From NCBI GenBank assembly GCA_029990175.1, contig JARKIP010000010.1, positions 44,448,001 through 44,512,000 on the forward strand: a DNA stretch of 64,000 nucleotides, given 5' to 3'. Every line of letters begins with the position of its first letter. Position 1 is the first letter of the stretch. The position numbers and the translations under genes are program-made. The notes beneath the pieces were generated by a model that did not search any database, was not told where the DNA came from, and worked only from the letters and a program-made list of their open reading frames with translations. This DNA comes from Petunia secreta (lineage: Eukaryota > Streptophyta > Magnoliopsida > Solanales > Solanaceae). Below, in pieces: positions 46,473-57,520 of the stretch.

Positions 46473-47560
46473 AGATAGTAAAGGCATTAGAGGGTTTTGG
46501 ATCAAAACCTTATGTACCCAAAAAGTTATCCTTAGACCTCGAAAACTGAGAAACCCCACCTACAAAACCATCTATAGAAGAACCACCAAAACTTGAACTA
46601 AAAGTCCTGCCATCCTACTTGAGATACATTTTCCTTGGCCCAAACTCCACTCTACCCATAATTGTTTCATCCCACTTAACCAAAACCCAAGAAACCAAAC
46701 TTATTGATGTGGTGAAGAGGAGAATCAAAGCTATTGGGTGGACCTTGGCGGATATAAAGGGGATTGACCTGGGTGTGTGTACACAAAAGATATTTCTTGA
46801 AGAGGGGTGTAGGCCGAGTGTGGAGCATCAAAGGAGATTGAATCCTCCTATACAAAAAGTGACGATAAAGGAGATCATTAAGTGGCTAGATGCGGGTGTT
46901 ATTGTCTCACTGTCCGATAGCAAGTGGGTGTCATCGTTGCAATGTGTACCCAAGAAAGGAGGGATGACAATGTTTCTTAATGTGAAGGGGAGTCAATAGC
47001 TACTAGGCCCGTGACGGGATGGAGAGTGTGTATGGATTATCGGAAGCTAAACACCGCAACAAGGAAGGATCATTTCCCTTTGCCATTTATTGACCAAATA
47101 CTTGATCGATTGGCGGGTTGTGCTTATTATTTCTTCTTGGATGGATACTCCGATTACAATCAAATATCCATCGAAGCCGATGACCAAGAAAAGACTACTT
47201 GTCCCTATGGCACTTTTGCATTCCGAAAGATGCCATTTGGTCTTTACAATGCTCCCGCCACTTTTCAAAAGTGTATGCTAACCCTTTTTCACGACATGGT
47301 GGAAAACTTTCTTGAGGTATTCATGGATGATTTCTCGGTGGTTGGAGATTCATTCGATGCTTGCTTGTCAAATTTAGAAAAGGTGCTAAAAAGATGTGAA
47401 GAAACGAGACTTGTGCTAAATTGGGAAAAGTGTCATTTCCTAGTGCAAGAGGGCATAGTGTTGGGGCAAAAAGTTTCAAAGAAAGGCATTGAGGTAGACC
47501 AAGCAAAAATTAAGGTGATTTCCAAACTTCCACCTCCAATGAACGTGAAGGGAGTTTGAA
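46473..47560 (+). pseudogene. Athila-like reverse transcriptase
   Basis: It resumes the frame cut at 38,863. After a TGA near 46,548, it reads LELKVLPSYLRYIFLGPNST, WTLADIKGIDLGVCTQKIFL, RPSVEHQRRLNPPIQ and SDSKWVSSLQCVPKKGGMT, with a stop at 46,999. Then 47,011-47,559 carries GWRVCMDYRKLNTATRKDHF, FLDGYSDYNQISIEADDQEK, PFGLYNAPATFQKCM and the catalytic box FMDD (47,320-47,331). FMDD and this motif set are typical of the Athila lineage. A stop at 47,557 separates it from the thumb. Not expressed as one protein. Confidence 0.9.
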
Positions 47561-48111
47561 GTTTCTTAGGGTATGCAGGATTCTATCGCCGCTTTATAAA
47601 GGACTTCTCCAAAATTGTGAATCCAATGTGTAAGCTTTTGGAGAAGGATGCCAAGTTTGTGTTTGAAAAGGCTTGTCTAGAAGCTTTTGAAGAAGTGAAT
47701 AAAAGGCTAACAACCACACCAATCATTGTGAGTCCTAATTGGGAGCTTCTGTTCGAGCTTATGTGTGATGCTACTGTTGTCACCTTGGGAGCCATGCTAG
47801 GTCAACGGGTGGACAAGATGTTCCACCCCATTTATTATGCAAGCAAGACAATGAATGGAGCTCAATTGAATTACACGGTGACGGAGAAAGAGCTTTTGGC
47901 AATTGTGTTTGCTTTAGAGAAGTTCCGGTCATATTTAGTGGGATTGAAGACAATTGTTCATACCAATAATTCCGCTATCCGGTACTTGATGAAAAAGAAA
48001 TACTCAAAGGCAAGTCTTATCCAATGGGTGTTGCTCCTCCAAGAATTTGATACTGAAGTTCTTGATCAAAAAGGGACCGAAAACCAAGTAGCAGACCACT
48101 TGTCCCGCTGA
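47561..48111 (+). pseudogene. Athila-like RNase H (third acidic residue lost)
   Basis: It continues after one stop with FLGYAGFYRRFIKDFSKIV. RNase H has D in MCDATVVTLGAML, E in EKELLAIVFAL and D in VADHLSR. The motif that should read HTDH reads HTNN (near 47,960-47,970), so the third catalytic aspartate is asparagine. The frame ends at a TGA right after LSR (48,109-48,111). Confidence 0.87.
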
Positions 48112-48886
48112 AGCTCCATAATAATGAAGCCAAGAGTGTGTTGGGTTTCTTGAAAAATAACATATTCTCAAGATTTGGGATTCCAAGAGCAATCATTAGT
48201 GATGGTGGGAGCTATTTTTGCAACCGAGCTTTTACAAATCTCCTCTAAAAATACGGAGTAAGACACAAAGGTGCAACTCCTTACTACCCTCAAACAAGCG
48301 GGCAAGTTGAAGTCTCTAACTCGGAGATCAAGAACATTTTGGCAAGACGGTTGATGCACATAGAACCGATTGTGCTAGAAAAGTTGATGTAGCTTTGTGG
48401 GCGTATTGGACCGCTTATAAGAGGCCGATTGGGATGTCTCCATTCAAATTAGTATTCGGGAAAGCTTTCGATTTGCCAGTTGAACTTGAGCATAAGAAAC
48501 TGAACATGGATTGGGGCGATGCCGCAAATGCAAGAGTTTCAAACTTACACGAACTTGATGAATTCCTGTTCTTGGTATATGAAAAAGCCATGATATACAA
48601 AGAAAAAATGAAGGTGCTTAATGATTTGAGAATTTAGAACCGGACATTCAAGATTGGAGACTTGATGTTGTTGTTTGACACCCGGTTGAAATTGTTCCCC
48701 AGAAAGCTTAGGTCCAAATGGGTGGGTCCATTCAAGGTGGTTGGTGTTATGAATTATGGCTCAGTTGATATGCCATCAAAAGAAGGTGGAAGAAGCTTTC
48801 GAGTGAATAGACATCGTGTGAAACAATATTTGGGGTACGACGCTGAAGTTTGTGAAGTGGCGTGCATCTATGTTGATGAACCTTGA
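48112..48886 (+). pseudogene. Athila-like integrase with an internal deletion
   Basis: Within about 45 bases of the RNase H end the sequence jumps into the middle of the integrase core (NNIFSRFGIPRAIISDGGSYF), so the zinc-binding domain and the first catalytic aspartate are deleted. The second aspartate (ISDGG) and the glutamate (GQVEVSNSEIKN) remain, with a stop at 48,246 and frame changes near 48,360-48,390. The C-terminal part (LWAYWTAYKRPIGMSPFKLV, DLPVELEHKKLN, KLFPRKLRSKWVGPFKVV) reads to 48,886. Confidence 0.87.
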
Positions 48887-50611
48887 TGAGAAAGATCAAC
48901 ATCGCCGTGCCGCGACGTTAAATTAGGCGCTTCTTAGGAGGTAACCCTAGTTTTTAGTGTAATAAGTTGCTACTTATGAAGGTATCTAAGTGTTGGTGAG
49001 CACGGGAGTTGAAAAGTGATGGATAAAGGCCAAGAAAAGCTTGAAACAGTTTGAGGTTGATCTCCTTTGTGGCAACGCGGACCGCCCCAAAAAGTCCAGA
49101 GATAGTCGAGACGGACTGCCTTAATCGGTAGGCGGACCGGCCAGGTATGTGTGTACATGATTTTAAAGAAAAGAGGGGATGACAACAGGGCCAGCGGACC
49201 GCCTGCATCACTAGGTGAATCGTCCATGGGTCATATGACCCGACTCGTCGGGTAAAGGGCTTAAAACGCCCAAAAATTCCCCCATTCTTCATTCTTTCAA
49301 AACTTAATAAAAGAAAGGGACCCCTTTGGAAGAAAATAACACCCCCAATCCAAAAATCTCACTTTCAATCATCAACAACACACATAAATCACTCATAAAG
49401 CACTTTCAAGTTTCACGCTCACTTGGAATTCGGGTATTTTCACAAATGTTTCAATTTTTCTTGAAATTTATTTGACTTTGTAGAATCATGTTTTAAGATT
49501 AGGAGTAGTTACTAATAGTTTAATTTAGTGTTAATGATTGTTGCTTGAACTTGAATGCTAAACCTTGAAGTTGAGGAAGTTTTGGAAAAGCTAGGGTTAA
49601 ATGTATGAAAAGTTTGAAATTGAATGAAACTTTGAACCCATGACTTGAATCACCTAGAATTGGATGCTTTAATTGTTTAAAATTGTTGGTGCTATGTGTA
49701 TTCAAACATGAAAAGCCATTGTTGGGCGAAATTGAAATTCAAAGAATTGGGAAGTCATGTTTGAACTTGAATCTTGCACCCATGAAATTGAAGTTGCTCT
49801 AGTTAGTTTCTTAGAATTGTAAAAGCAGTAGGGATGCTTGATTAGTGCGATACATGTTTCAATCATGAAAACTCATTAGTTGGGGGAAGCAGAAATTCAA
49901 GAAAAATTGCTAATGTGCGCTTGAACTTTTAATTGGACTTGACATCATGATCGCATATGCTTGTTTTGATTGTTTGAGCATGATTAGGAGCTTTGAAAGT
50001 AGGTTGATTGTTTGGGAGTGCTTGAAAATCCTTCATCTTTGAACATACATAAGAATCGTGAAGTTAAGTTGATTGTTTTTGGCTTGAATTATTCTTGAGA
50101 GTTTAGATATTTTGATGCCTATTCTTGGTTGTTTGAATTTGCTAAAGCAGTTTCAATCATGAAACCCACTAGTTGGGGGAAGATTTTAAGGGTCGATTGT
50201 GTTAAATCGCAACTTGAAACCTGGAAAATCATGATAATCTTGCTTGTGGAGTGTTTGAATTGCTTGTAGGATAGATTGAATAGCCTTGAAATAGTTGAAT
50301 TATGAGGCGGACCGCCCCTCTTAGAACCTTGAAAATTTGGCTAAGGCATAAAATATCCCTTCTCTGGACTTTGGAGAGGCACACCACCTCTGAAAAATCT
50401 CCTCTCAGTATCTTGCCAAGTGAAGCACCTAGGTAGTGAGGCGGACTGCCTGGCCCAAAAACCTACAGCATCAATCTCACAGAGGCAAACCGCCACTGAG
50501 GCCGGCCGCCTCCCCCTGTATCACTCTGTAGTTTCCTTATTTTTCCTTTTGCTTTCTTGGTGTAATGTATTTGGGCATTCCTAACTATGATTTTTATTTG
50601 ATGTAGACACA
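48887..50611 (+). other. Spacer between pol and the third ORF of the Athila-like element
   Basis: There is no supported gene in 1.7 kb. It opens with the phrase cgacgttaaattaggcgcttcttaggaggtaaccc, which is recurrent after pol in Athila/Tat elements. It carries seven GGCGGACCGCC-type words (49,077-49,086, 49,111-49,120, 49,131-49,142, 49,194-49,203, 50,306-50,316, 50,440-50,450, 50,500-50,510). Two repeats of a phrase cat.aaa.cattagttgggggaagc occur near 49,865 and 50,155. The end (tttttatttgatgtag, about 50,590-50,605) looks like a 3' splice site 6 bases before the ORF start. Confidence 0.6.
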
Positions 50612-52590
50612 ATGGGAAAAGGCAGAAAAACGAAACAGCAAGACTCACCTGCCCCCTCCAATGATGATGAACGAGATGACATACCCCTAGCCAACCTGAC
50701 AAGGAAAACAAGGGGAGAACTTAGAAAGAAAAAGAAGCAAGATGTTTCTTCCTCTCAAGCTCAACCATAAGAGCCAAGGCAGTCCGAGGCTAAAGAAGAG
50801 GAGGGGGAGGATGAATATGCATCCGAGGGAGAACAACAACAAGAACAAACTCAAGTTCAAGAAAGTGAAGAGTCTGATGGTGAATATATGGAAGCAGAAT
50901 GGAAGATATCATTAAAAAGTAGAAAAACTCTCAATCTCTTCAATCAAAGGTTTTGGAATAGGGGTTTCAAATATGGAGCAGGTGATCGGGTTGAAAGATG
51001 TGGATAAAAAGAACCCGGACATCTACAAGAGGTTCCACATGCGCACAGGATGGGGTGCGGCACTAGGCAAGCAACCACGTCAAGCCAATGAACGCATGAT
51101 TGCCGAGTTCTATTCCAACCTAGCTACAAACAAGAAAGGTGATTGGAATGTGTTTTGTCGGAGAAAATATGTGAATGTGGAGGCCGGATCATTGAACACT
51201 TTTCTCAAGCTCAAGAGCTTCTCACCGAAATGGTACATGAAGAAGTGTGAGATGACCGAGGAACAAAAAAGGGCATGGCTAGTGCCAATTATTGGGAACA
51301 AGAAAGATCCCCATTTGAGGCGGAACGGTGTACAGATTGTGAGGGCCGACCTCAACTTTGAGGCTAAAGTTTGGCACTACATTGTCATCTCGAGAGTGCG
51401 ACCATCTAGCCAGGATAACAAGCTCACCGTGAGGCAAGCAATCATGATCAGAAGTCTCATGACAGGTATAAAAATCAACTTGGGAGCGGAAATGGCAAAA
51501 GAAATGGTTGAGGTAGCACACTCTGAAAGTAAAAACCTGGCCTACCCGAACACATTGACTGCATACCTGTTGGACCAAGGAGTTGAGAAGTTGCCCACTG
51601 ATGATACCTTCTTCAATCCAATTGCCACATTCAACTGGTATGCGATTAAGGATGGCCCACTACCTTCTCCTTCAGGTACTCCTACACACTCTATCACAGC
51701 TATGCCTTCCACTTCGAAGGCAGTCCCTCCACAGTCTGAGTCTGGCCCCTCCACATCTGGTGGCACTGGCAGTATGCCCGAGGAGATGCCTCGGGTAGTA
51801 CGAGACTTTGGCGCCAAGTTGGATGAGATCAGGACTCTTCTCTCCAACTTACCGCAAGTCCAGCCCCCCACCTCCACCTCCACCTCCACCTCCAGCTGCT
51901 ACCTCGGAGCAGTTCTCTGCCATGGTCTAAGCTATGCAAGCTCATACAGTGGCTATTGAGACCAATACCTGAGCCCTTGGTGATCATACTAAGGCCATTA
52001 AAGAACACACTAAGGCACTTGAGGGCACACAGAAAAACATTGCTGGCATGAGGTTTGTCATGAGGGAGTTGACTTAGCACTACATTTCCATGGATAAAAA
52101 GATGAGCTCAGCTTTTCATGTACCTCGGGGTTTGGTTACACCATTGAGGGGTGCACCACCTTCCAAGACTAAGCCCATGGTCTTCCACCGGTACTCCTTC
52201 TATTGCACCCAGAGATATTGCTCCTACAGTCCAGCCTATTTCTCCTGCATTCCAGCCTACTGCTGCTACAGTCCAGTTTATTGCTCCTACAGTCCAGCCT
52301 TTGAAGGCTCCATATCCAGCCACTAGAAAGCCCAGGCGACAGAAGATGGGGAGTTCAGGGCGGATCTAGAGGCCACAACGGCTATGCAGTTTGACTGTGA
52401 TGATGATGATGACACTAAGGATAATGTGCCCTCGGATGATCCCACTACCCTGCTAAAGGATGCACAGTTACAATTGACCACTCATTTGTCCATTGAGGAG
52501 GTCCATAGACAATAGGCACAGAGACAGAAGACCGACGTCGAGCCTCCACTTGCACCTATGGAAGGCAAAGGCAAAGGACTTGCTTGAGCA
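50612..52590 (+). pseudogene. Third ORF of the Athila-like element (env position)
   Basis: ATG at 50,612 (MGKGRKTKQQDSPAPSNDDE), TAA at 50,768, then a Glu/Gln-rich segment and a one-base shift near 50,970. The main open frame is 50,973-51,959 (328 residues), with WGAALGKQPRQANERMIAEFY, an RRKYVNVEAGSLNTFL segment, WHYIVISRVRPSSQ and TVRQAIMIRSLMTGIKINLG. This matches the plant domain often called 'putative plant transposon protein'. A Pro-rich (CCACCT)n stretch (about 51,865-51,893) and a coiled coil follow, with more stops. No signal peptide or membrane segment is evident, so an envelope role is not shown. Confidence 0.75.
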
Positions 52591-54219
52591 CACCAGGGAG
52601 TCCCCTTTCTAACCCCATTCGTACTTTACTTTGTTTACTTAGCATGCGGGGACGATGCTAAAGTTTTTAGTTAGAGAAGGGGTTAAAATTTGTATATGTA
52701 TTTTGGATAGAGTTCTTGTATTTAATGATATCCATGTAGAAATTCGAACCATCTCGGTGTATATACACATGCTTAGTATAGCTAGTATTTATGTTATGTT
52801 TCGAATTTTTTACTTTTCAAATAAGCTTCCGATTTTCTTCGCTTGGTTCTTTTCGGAGGTTCTTTTTTAACCAAGTATGTACATGAAAATTTTTGAAAAT
52901 ATACTAATGAGTTATGTGGTACTACCTATTATTATACTATCTTATGGCAATTTTGACAAGTGAATGTGTATTTTGAGTGACATGGCATAAGTTGTAGACC
53001 GTGAGGTTCTTTAGTTAGCTTAATTGTGTTGTTCGCGTGGTCCAAGCTTGGACCATTGTGTGATTTGTGAGTGAGTATCCTTAGTATGTGTTTAAGCTTT
53101 ATCTTGGAATATTACTTGCATGTGTCTTGAAATTTTGAATAATAAGCTTGTGTGTGTGACTTGAAAGTTTGAAACTTGCTTTTAGTGTACTTTGAGACGA
53201 AATCCTAGGTGAAACTTGACTTGAGACATGATTTTAGGCTTTCCTTGGACCGCTAGAATTCTAAATGGGCTACCCGTATATATTTATCCTAGTTAACCCC
53301 TTTAAGCCTTAACCGTTCATTTGGCAACAACAAATTAAAAAAAATCGAGTCAATTCTTGTGTGTTAAGGAACCAACCCTCTTTTGGCCCTAACCTCCATG
53401 TGTGCATTAAAAAATGTGCAACTTAGGCTAACACCTAAGTTTGCGGGAGATGATAAATGCTTGGAATCCCTATGTGAATACTATTTGATGTTTTTTAAAA
53501 AAACAAAAAGAGAAAAGAGAAAAGAGAAAACAAAAGAAAATGAAAAGTGATGAATAAAGAAGGGATTAACTAGTACCATCTTCAAGAGGAAGGTAGAATA
53601 ATCCAAAATGAAAAGAAAAGAAAAATTGCACAAAAAAGAAATCAAGATGATGTAGTGTTTAGGAGGTGTAAGTCACTATTGAGCCAAATCTACCACACCT
53701 TGAACCAAAAGCCTACATTGTAACCTTATCAAGTCCTAATTGATCTCTAGTCAAGTGTCTCTACATTAGTGGAGAAGTACAAATAGAGAAAGTATTCGAG
53801 TTTTTGAGAAGCATGCATGAGCATTTCTTTGTGAGAGCGAGAATTTGAATTATTAGAGTCCAATTTGTGTTCTAAAAAATATTTTGTGAGTGAAGGACTC
53901 CATTCTTTTTCTTGAGGATAGCAAGTGACTTTTGAATGTGAGGTTTGAATGCATAGTGAGGTGCATGAACAAATGAAGCAAGCCGATGACCTTGAGATAA
54001 CTCTAGAGGTTCATGTGCTTCTTTTTGCCATGGTCGAATTAAGATGCGTATTTGCTTGTCAAGTGTTCATATTAGTAAATGTGACTAGTTAGTACCAACT
54101 AATTCATTAATGCAAAATTGTCTTGTGACCGTAAATGTGGAACATCACTTGATATTGAGCTTAACTGTGAGAATACTTTGGCGTCCTTGATTTTGAGTTG
54201 CTTGAGGACAAACAAAGAC
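52591..54219 (+). other. 3' untranslated region of the Athila-like element
   Basis: About 1.6 kb with no supported coding region. A purine-rich stretch (53,505-53,555) and frequent ttgaa-type words are the only notable features. Confidence 0.6.
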
Positions 54220-54235
54220 TTAAGTTTGGGGGAGT
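54220..54235 (+). other. Polypurine tract of the Athila-like element
   Basis: ttaagtttgggggagt directly precedes the LTR start. Confidence 0.85.
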
Positions 54236-54431
54236 TGATCAGTTGGTATTTTACCAACTTATAGGCTACTTTGAGCTTTCATTTTTGAATCCAAAGGCAA
54301 CATTTTGTGTTGATTAATGTTGTAAATTTCTTAGTTTCAGATTTTAATGATTTTGCATAAGCATTGGTTGAAGATTGAAGCTAAAGAGCAAGAATTGGAG
54401 CCAAAGTGTGAAGATCATGAGCTACAGCCTG

Positions 54432-54535
54432 AGGCGCACCGCCTGGCAAACTTCGGAGAGTGGAGAATTGAGATTCAGCATGAGGCGCTCCGCCAGAGAG
54501 TTAGAATTTTGCAGCCAATATTAGGCACTCCGCCT
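54432..54535 (+). repeat. GC-rich hairpin words in the Athila 3' LTR
   Basis: Copies at 54,432 (loop CAC), 54,483 and 54,523 (AGGCACTCCGCCT, one CpG lost). Duplicated copies lie at 54,876 and 54,916. Confidence 0.85.
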
Positions 54536-55264
54536 TAGGCTGTGTACCTGCGTTTTTCAGCTTGTATAAATAGCTAAAACTAGAGTTTTAACATTATTAT
54601 ATTCCATATTACACACACTCTTCCTAAAGGCGATTTGAGAAGCCAAGTAGAGGTCATTACATCGATTTGTAAGCTTCTTAACTTGTATTTTTGAATCTTG
54701 ATTTATATATCAATTCAAGATCTATATTTAAAATCATTACTTTATTTTATTATATATTTATTGTGTTGATTCAAACCCCTAGTATGAGTGGCTAAACTCA
54801 TAACCAGGAGTGCAAACATGCTATAGTGATAGAAAATCAATGGGTATTGTTCCATTTCACTCACCATAATACATGAGGCGCTCCGCCAGAGAGTTAGAAT
54901 TTTGCAGCCAAGATTAGGCACTCCGCCTTAGGCTGTGTACTTGCGTTTTTCAGCTTGTATAAATAGCTGAAACTAGGGTTTTAACATTATTATATTCCAT
55001 ATTACACACACTCTTCCTAAAGGCGATTTGAGAAGCCAAGTAGAGGTCATTACATCGATTTGTAAGCTTCTTAACTTGTATTTTTTAATCTTGATTTATA
55101 TATCAATTCAATATCTATATTTGAAATTATTACTTTATTTTATTACATATTTATTGTGTTGATTCAAACCCCTAGTATGAGTGGCTAAACTCATAACTAG
55201 GAGTGCAAACATGCTATAGTGATAGAAAATCAATGGGTGTTGTTCCATTTCACTCACCATCATA
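54479..55264 (+). repeat. 393-bp tandem duplication within the Athila 3' LTR
   Basis: 54,479-54,871 and 54,872-55,264 are near-identical direct repeats, both beginning catgaggcgctccgcc. Differences are scattered substitutions (for example ccaatatt against ccaagatt), so the event happened after insertion or in the parent element. Confidence 0.9.
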
Positions 55265-55894
55265 CAAGTAACAATTATCCAACTCTCCATTACAATAACA
55301 TAAAAAATCAATATCCATGATATATGGGATTTCTTGTCTACTTTGCTAACTAAAGACTCAGGAGAGATTAGTTAGTGTAGAATTGTGGAGTTGGCGAGGA
55401 TTTGGGTTGATAGGCTATTTTCATAGACTAACTCATCTAAAAGGAGTTACGCTCGGAAGAGATCTCTTTTTATGGGGTCTTTGAGTAGTGATTAAGCATT
55501 CAACTAAGGCTTTGGTGAGTGGGTTGAGATAAATCTCTCTTAGGCCAGGAGGATTCTAGAGATTATATTAGAACGACTCAACCATAATTCTATTTGTGTT
55601 GGAAAGGTGAAGTGAATTCACCCGTTGATTGGAAATTACTATTAGTTGTTTACACTTCTAGCTTTATAATATAGAATCAATTACTCACTTTAATTTGTAT
55701 ACATTGTGTTTAACATAGAAGTATATCAATATCCCTATTTCTAGGACTCAATACTAAGCTCTATTTGAATTTCTAATTGCAACTCTTTTATTTGACAAGC
55801 TAGTTCCTTTGGGATATCGACCCCGACTCACATCGGGTATTATACTTTAACGACCGCCCCTCACCATTAATAGTGTAGGATTGAGCATGGATCA

Positions 55895-56609
55895 TCTTCC
55901 TCGGTGGCCTCTAATTCCAGAGTCTTTTCCTTCTTTTGTGCAGACTTGTTTCTTGATTCCTTTATCATTTCATGAGTTTTCAAGCTTCCAATCAGTTCTA
56001 GTTTTATTGACTTCAATAGCTTAGATTCAATGATGGCAGTCACCTTTGGTTCCCATGAATCATGAAGTATTCTGAGAACCTTGTCTACCAAATCTATCTC
56101 TGGAGGTCCATATCCAAGGACCTCATCTCATTCGTGATGATAGTCAGTCAAGTCATCATGTCTTGGATTGATTCCTTCTGCCCATAGTGAAAAGTTCAAA
56201 TTGCCTCTTCAGCATGCTCCACTTTAAGTCCACTTGACTTGTCCCTTCATGTGTGATTTCTAAAGCTTCCCAGATTTCCTTGGCGGTTTTGTATGAAGAG
56301 ACTTTACTAAACTCCTCAAGACCAAGTGCACAGATAACAAGCCTTTTTGCTTTTATGATTTTTCTCTATCATCTTGTAGTCAGCTTCATTGTATTCAGAC
56401 TTGTCCTTTGGCTCTGTTTGAGCAGCAGCTCCTTCACCAACAGTTTTGGTGGGAATCAAAGGACCCTCCGAGACAATCAGCCATAACTGATAGTCATCAG
56501 CACAAATAAAATTCTCGATCATGTTCTTCCACCACACATAGTATTGTCCGTTGAATTGCAGTGACTTAAGAACAGACTGTCCTTCAGTGATAGTAGGTGG
56601 TGCACTCAT
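55895..56609 (-). pseudogene. Copia gag, 5' part
   Basis: ATG at 56,609 on the minus strand (MSAPPTITEGQSVLKSLQFN), followed by the gag N-terminal domain NGQYYVWWKNMIENFI and DYQLWLIVSEGP. Stops appear from about 56,316 onward (several by 56,095). The piece 56,091-55,895 (MVDKVLRILHDSWEPK, LIGSLKTHEM) leads to the Athila insertion point and resumes at 13,299. Confidence 0.83.
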
Positions 56610-56650
56610 GATTAGATCCTTCTCTAGGTGTTAGCCTTACAATGAGAAGA

Positions 56651-56665
56651 CCGGCTCTGATACCA
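56651..56665 (-). other. Primer binding site of the copia element
   Basis: The minus strand reads tggtatcagagccgg, the tRNA-iMet primer site, about 40 bases upstream of gag ATG 56,609. Confidence 0.9.
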
Positions 56666-57520
56666 CTCGTTCACACAGTTCACCTACTTAGGACACTAGA
56701 AGGGGAGGTTGAATAGTGTCCTCCGAGTTTTCGCTGAAGAACTTCGTTCGTCACTACAAGAACCTGGTTCTTGTCTACATTTTTCACAACAGTAAAAAAA
56801 CTGAAAAATAACGAACACGGAGTTTTTACATAGAAAACTCCTTGCTCAAGGGAGAAAAACCACGACCCATACTCTGGAATTTTGAAAACTCTTTCACTAA
56901 CACAACGAGCAAGTTTCAGGTTACAAACTCTATAACCAAGGGGCTACACTCTAGACCCTACAAACTCTCAAAGCTAAACTCTAGCTTTACAAGTATTCCT
57001 TACAAGATTCACCTAATACAATATCTCTCAAACTAAGCAAATAGATAATATAATATCGACAATTTAACACGACAACAATAATAAAAAACCTATTCTAACA
57101 ACTGGATCAGCACAAAGTTCTTCAAAGATTTTCTACTTTTGTCCGCTCACTCACGATCAACAATTGTATTGCCTTTTAATGTTATCAACTCTCGTAGTGA
57201 ATGTGTTGCAACCTCAATTACTTGTTTTTATAGGATATGTGAAACCCTAGTATGTTATCACTAGGAATCTTCTCACCTGTGTTAAGAGAAGATCTCCTAT
57301 GATATACTCCTTATATAACTCAATCTTATTCATACTTCATTGAGGCAGCTAAGGCATGACTCTTTTTTTAATTAGGTAGTGAACTTATACATGGTAAGTT
57401 TTCCTAGTTCTGCATGGATATTCATTCCGCAATCTTTTCGATCAGTCATGTGTTCTCACAACCAGGTCCTTCACTAGATTCTTTGTTTGTCAATCTTCAA
57501 AACTCAAACATCATCCAACA
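56666..57520 (-). repeat. 5' LTR of the copia element
   Basis: On the minus strand it starts TGTTGGATGATG at 57,520, a start I recall from Maximus/SIRE LTRs, and runs to the primer site. About 855 bases. The inner end is not exactly CA, so the boundary is good to a few bases. No second copy is in the window, so it could not be confirmed by comparison. Confidence 0.75.

Larger units (their letters stand above)
13300..55894 (+). mobile_element. Athila-like Ty3/gypsy element hosting three other elements
   Basis: The LTRs start TG and end CA (13,300-14,610 and 54,236-55,894). A tRNA-Asp-type primer site follows the 5' LTR, and a polypurine tract (tttgggggag) precedes the 3' LTR. The 5 bases outside are ccttc on the left and tcttc on the right, a one-mismatch target duplication inside copia gag. 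Removing the Tat element (15,207-36,381) and element B (38,864-46,467) leaves gag, protease, RT, RNase H, a shortened integrase and a third ORF in the env position, all + strand. RT and integrase motifs and the third ORF fit the Athila lineage. Many lesions; LTR divergence is roughly 10% by eye in the first 235 bases. Confidence 0.92.
54236..55894 (+). repeat. 3' LTR of the Athila-like element with internal duplication
   Basis: 1,659 bases, starting tgatcagttgg and ending catggatca. It is longer than the 5' LTR because a 393-bp segment containing the TATA box is tandemly duplicated. TATAAATAG boxes lie at 54,565-54,573 and 54,958-54,966. Confidence 0.93.
6850..57520 (-). mobile_element. Ty1/copia element, Maximus/SIRE-like, split by a large insertion
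   Basis: On the minus strand the order is LTR (57,520-56,666), tRNA-iMet primer site, gag, protease, integrase, RT, RNase H and an env-like ORF. The integrase-before-RT order defines Ty1/copia, while a long gag with coiled coil, the GPKLVWVPK motif and an extra ORF after pol fit the Maximus/SIRE lineage. The Athila-like element (13,300-55,894) sits inside gag; joining the flanks and removing one 5-bp duplicate keeps the gag frame open. The second LTR is not in view and the element probably continues left beyond element A. All domains carry stops, and the RT box reads YVDE. Confidence 0.88.

Noticed and set aside
50612..52590. Envelope glycoprotein function for the Athila third ORF.
   Set aside because: No signal peptide, transmembrane segment or cleavage site is visible; only position suggests it.
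53505..53555. Purine-rich stretch considered as a polypurine tract.
   Set aside because: It is 700 bases from the LTR; the tract at 54,220-54,235 adjoins the LTR and fits the family.
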